From assembly GCA_032158125.1 (NCBI GenBank), contig JASKOT010000008.1, positions 611,855 to 675,854 on the forward strand: a DNA stretch of 64,000 nucleotides, given 5' to 3'. Of this stretch, positions 61,851 to 64,000 are shown piece by piece (positions within the stretch are counted from its first letter, which is position 1; each line of letters starts with the position of its first letter). A program made the translations under genes and the position numbers. This DNA is from Papiliotrema nemorosa. Lineage: Eukaryota > Basidiomycota > Tremellomycetes > Tremellales > Rhynchogastremaceae. The notes under the pieces are model-generated. The model did no database searches. It had not been told where the DNA came from and saw only the letters and a program-made list of their open reading frames with translations.

Positions 61851-63020
61851 CTACTGTCGCGTAGGCCGCTCCTCCAAGACGTGTCCATCTGCGATGATTT
61901 TGCCATATCCCTTTCCAAAGTCCTCTTTGAATCCTCGAATATCGTCCTCGCTCACACGCGTACCACCGCATACCACAATCACGACATTCATTCTCTTTGG
62001 CAAATCCTTTGTCCTTGTGAGATATTCGAGTATTTGGGGAGTGTACGCCGGGGCAAAAGCGGCCCCACAGGATAGCTCTATGAGCCGTCCAAGCTCTTCC
62101 GTAGCTTGCCAGGCATTCGCGCCCGCGAGCGCATCATCAACGCTGACCGCCGTGAAGAATGGGCCCGTCTTCCCTCTGACATCGGTCTGATAGAATGATA
62201 CCTTGCCTTGCTTGGCGTAGGCGCGAGCATCCCGCACGGCGAGCGGCGAGCAGACTTTACAGACTAGACTCCTTGCTTGCGAAAAGGGCTGTTCAAGCTC
62301 CACCATCCGATCCTCCGTCTCCAAGCTCTGTGAAAAGGAATCACCGCCGATGGTCGATACCCCAATAACGTGGGCCGATTCATGTCCTTCTTCCTTCGCT
62401 CGTTCACACAGACCCAGCATGATGCCTCGAATCAATCCTCCTCCTCCTACCGCGCAAGAGACCACATCGGGTCTTGTGACTCGACCTACGCCATCGACTT
62501 TTTCCGAAACGATAGGTAGTTGGTCGTAGATTTCGTCCACGACGCTTGTGTGCCCGAGTACCAGATCGTCGCCCTCAAAGGGGTGTATATAAACCCCACT
62601 CGGGTCATCCTTGGCCATTTGTAGCGCAGCCCCGTTGACTCGCTCCCAACCTCCGTCGGACCTTACAACATTCGCTCCCCAGCCTCGTATACGGTCTGTG
62701 ATGGCTTTCTCCGTGCCAATATGCACATGAACGGTGCACTTCACCCCGAGTATTTTACTAGCCAAGGCCGCAGCCTGGCCGGCGTTCCCTCCGGAAGCGA
62801 CGATGATATGAACGTCCGGTCCCAGTCGCTGGACCGCAGCGTAACAAGATCGTCCTATGCCTCTGGGTTTGAAGGAAGATGTGAGCTGTTCTGTTTCGAG
62901 CTTGAGGAAGATGTTGTGACCGGACAGCGCCGAGAGAGTCTCTGAGTAGACGAGAGGAGTCTTGACATGGAGCCTCGGATAGTCTGAAGGGAGCCTTCTG
63001 CTCGGTCTGGTCGACATCAT
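61851..63020 (-). CDS. PLP-dependent serine/threonine-dehydratase-like enzyme, intronless
   Basis: Fold-type II PLP enzyme of 389 residues; members deaminate serine or threonine to oxo-acids. TPLVYSETLSALSG at the N-terminus, PLP Lys51 in LTSSFKPRG, the substrate loop ASGGNAGQAAA and the phosphate-binding GGGGLIRG are all present; a Cys/Ser contact near CGGTRVSEDD ends the fold. There is no ACT domain, so it resembles fungal L-serine dehydratase (Cha1/Sds-like) rather than biosynthetic Ilv1. The ATG at 63020 is used. The gene has no intron, as does the GH36 gene 6 kb away, which sets these two apart from their neighbours. Confidence 0.9.
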   Translation of the reverse strand: MMSTRPSRRLPSDYPRLHVKTPLVYSETLSALSGHNIFLKLETEQLTSSFKPRGIGRSCYAAVQRLGPDVHIIVASGGNAGQAAALASKILGVKCTVHVHIGTEKAITDRIRGWGANVVRSDGGWERVNGAALQMAKDDPSGVYIHPFEGDDLVLGHTSVVDEIYDQLPIVSEKVDGVGRVTRPDVVSCAVGGGGLIRGIMLGLCERAKEEGHESAHVIGVSTIGGDSFSQSLETEDRMVELEQPFSQARSLVCKVCSPLAVRDARAYAKQGKVSFYQTDVRGKTGPFFTAVSVDDALAGANAWQATEELGRLIELSCGAAFAPAYTPQILEYLTRTKDLPKRMNVVIVVCGGTRVSEDDIRGFKEDFGKGYGKIIADGHVLEERPTRQ

Positions 63021-63537
63021 CGTACCAGAGAGGGCTGCGCACAGAGGCAGGAAGAACTACACGATCAGATTCAGCTTGACGGTGGTGAATTGCTCGGCAT
63101 GGGCGGCCTGATCCCACTGAGGTTCGTTGCACTTAGCCGTCGACTGCGAGTATTGCTCTGTGCCGGACAGTCAGATGCAGGCGAATCTTTGCCGACGGAT
63201 GAGAATCCAATCGCGTGACCCTTATTGCGCCGAGGGAGCATTTTTGGCGCTACTACGCTTGGCAGTCTATCTATGCGATCAGACTCCGCAAAGCACTCGG
63301 CTGATCAGCAACGACATGCACACAAGGCATTAGACGGGTAGTGCAGACACTCGTTGCACGATAGCGTCAGATATGAGGCAACACCTATACTTCGAAACTT
63401 TTGCATCATCAAAGAAAACAACTTGGGTCATTTCGAATTTCGATCGTCGACTACTCCAACTGATTCTATCTCCACATATGTGCTACAAGATCAAGACCAT
63501 CGACTATGATTCCCGTCGGAAGCTTATGCTCAATAAA
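63021..63537. other. Subtelomeric intergenic region
   Basis: Between the dehydratase promoter and the 3' end of the telomere-proximal transporter remnant. No gene recognised and no subtelomeric repeat family seen. Confidence 0.4.
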
Positions 63538-63933
63538 TTACTTCAAGGCAGGCACAGCCGTAGGTTCGATTACATCCACGACATCGTCATGGTCGACAGG
63601 GGTTTCGGGAATGAGTCGTATCAAGAAGACCAAGCAAGGAATAGTCACAGCGAGCAAAGCAGCCATTGCGTACAAAGGTACCCGAGGGTCACTATTCCGC
63701 GAGGCAATGCCATAGGACACCGCCTGACCAAGCGTCTCGAAAGCTCGGAATAAACCGCCCGTACGCGAAGCAGATTTGACGTCCGTGGTAAAAGTGCCTA
63801 GGATCCAATAGATGCTAAGCTGACACCAATAGCCAGTGGTGAATACGATGAGATACGGAAAATAGGCCACCGCCCAATCGCCACGAGAGCAGCACGTCAG
63901 TACACTTTTTTCCTCGGACAACTTCATGAAAGC
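63538..63933 (-). pseudogene. 3' remnant of a UNC93-like / MFS transporter gene, cut by the telomere
   Basis: The open frame ends at 63538 and encodes about 125 residues with three hydrophobic segments: YFPYLIVFTTGYWCQLSIY, ILGTFTTDVKSASRTGGLFRA and YAMAALLAVTIPCLVFLIRL. The block YWILGTFTTDV...RTGGLFRAFETLGQAVSYGI resembles the C-terminal half of fungal UNC93-like (DUF895) membrane proteins, normally 450 residues or more. Reading upstream, telomere repeats begin within 10 bases of the first ATG in frame (63927), so promoter and N-terminal two-thirds are missing. I infer loss by a chromosome break that was healed by telomerase. Family assignment is moderate; truncation is clear. Confidence 0.7.
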
Positions 63934-64000
63934 TTAGGGGTTAGGGGGTTAGGGGGTTAGGGGGTTAGGGGGTTAGGGGGTTAGGGGGTTAGGGGGTTAG
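63934..64000 (+). repeat. Telomere repeat TTAGGGGG (right chromosome end)
   Basis: One TTAGGGG followed by seven and a half perfect TTAGGGGG units running to the last base of the window, G-rich strand pointing outward. Identical to the telomere unit of Cryptococcus neoformans; this fixes the window as a chromosome end and supports the Tremellomycete assignment. Confidence 0.97.

Noticed and set aside
63910..63927. ATG at 63927 as a true start of a small protein
   Set aside because: It lies within 10 bases of telomere repeats and inside the body of a larger transporter family; no promoter can exist there.

Overview
The window is the right-hand end of a fungal chromosome, most likely from a basidiomycete yeast of the Tremellomycetes (Cryptococcus relatives). 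The last 67 bases are tandem TTAGGGGG, the telomere repeat known from Cryptococcus neoformans. The genes are intron-dense (up to 19 exons), with short introns (mostly 40-70 nt, some only 33-37 nt) using GT(G/A)AG donors. Several families recognised here are typical of such genomes (WSC-domain proteins, DUF2235 hydrolases, GH76, an unlinked-mutarotase GAL set). All exon joins below were assembled by hand from splice signals, reading-frame continuity and family motifs; no alignment or transcript was available.

Left part (1-30950): a WSC-domain surface protein with a long Ala/Ser/Tyr/Gln repeat (runs off the left edge), two yeast-type amino-acid permeases flanking an F-box/LRR protein that ends in a CaaX box, a Ser/Thr-rich small protein, a membrane-anchored copper amine oxidase, a DUF2235 hydrolase, an FAD oxidoreductase, a Cys-rich surface protein, a DUF3237 protein, an oligopeptide transporter and a DUR3-type urea transporter. 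GATAAG-type sites occur in front of several of the nitrogen-uptake genes.

Middle (31370-37060): a Leloir-pathway GAL cluster, epimerase - galactokinase - uridylyltransferase. A shared element with core ATTCCCGTTCG occurs six times (two of them weaker) upstream of the epimerase gene and twice between the other two genes, with spacings of about two or four DNA helical turns. I regard this as the best candidate for an undescribed regulatory system in the window.

Next (37100-47020): a compact six-gene set, TauD-type dioxygenase / DUF3830 / DHDPS-family aldolase / amino-acid permease / dihydropyrimidinase / Zn2Cys6 regulator, arranged as two divergent pairs plus a tandem run. It reads like an uncharacterised catabolic cluster for a cyclic ureide or amide.

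Right part (47060-64000): a subtelomeric carbohydrate region with GH31 alpha-xylosidase, a second Zn2Cys6 regulator (19 exons), an intronless GH36 alpha-galactosidase, an MFS sugar transporter, a GH76, a secreted GH30, an intronless PLP-dependent dehydratase, and finally the 3' part of a transporter gene whose 5' part is replaced by the telomere. Galactose freed by the GH36 enzyme could feed the GAL cluster about 20 kb away.
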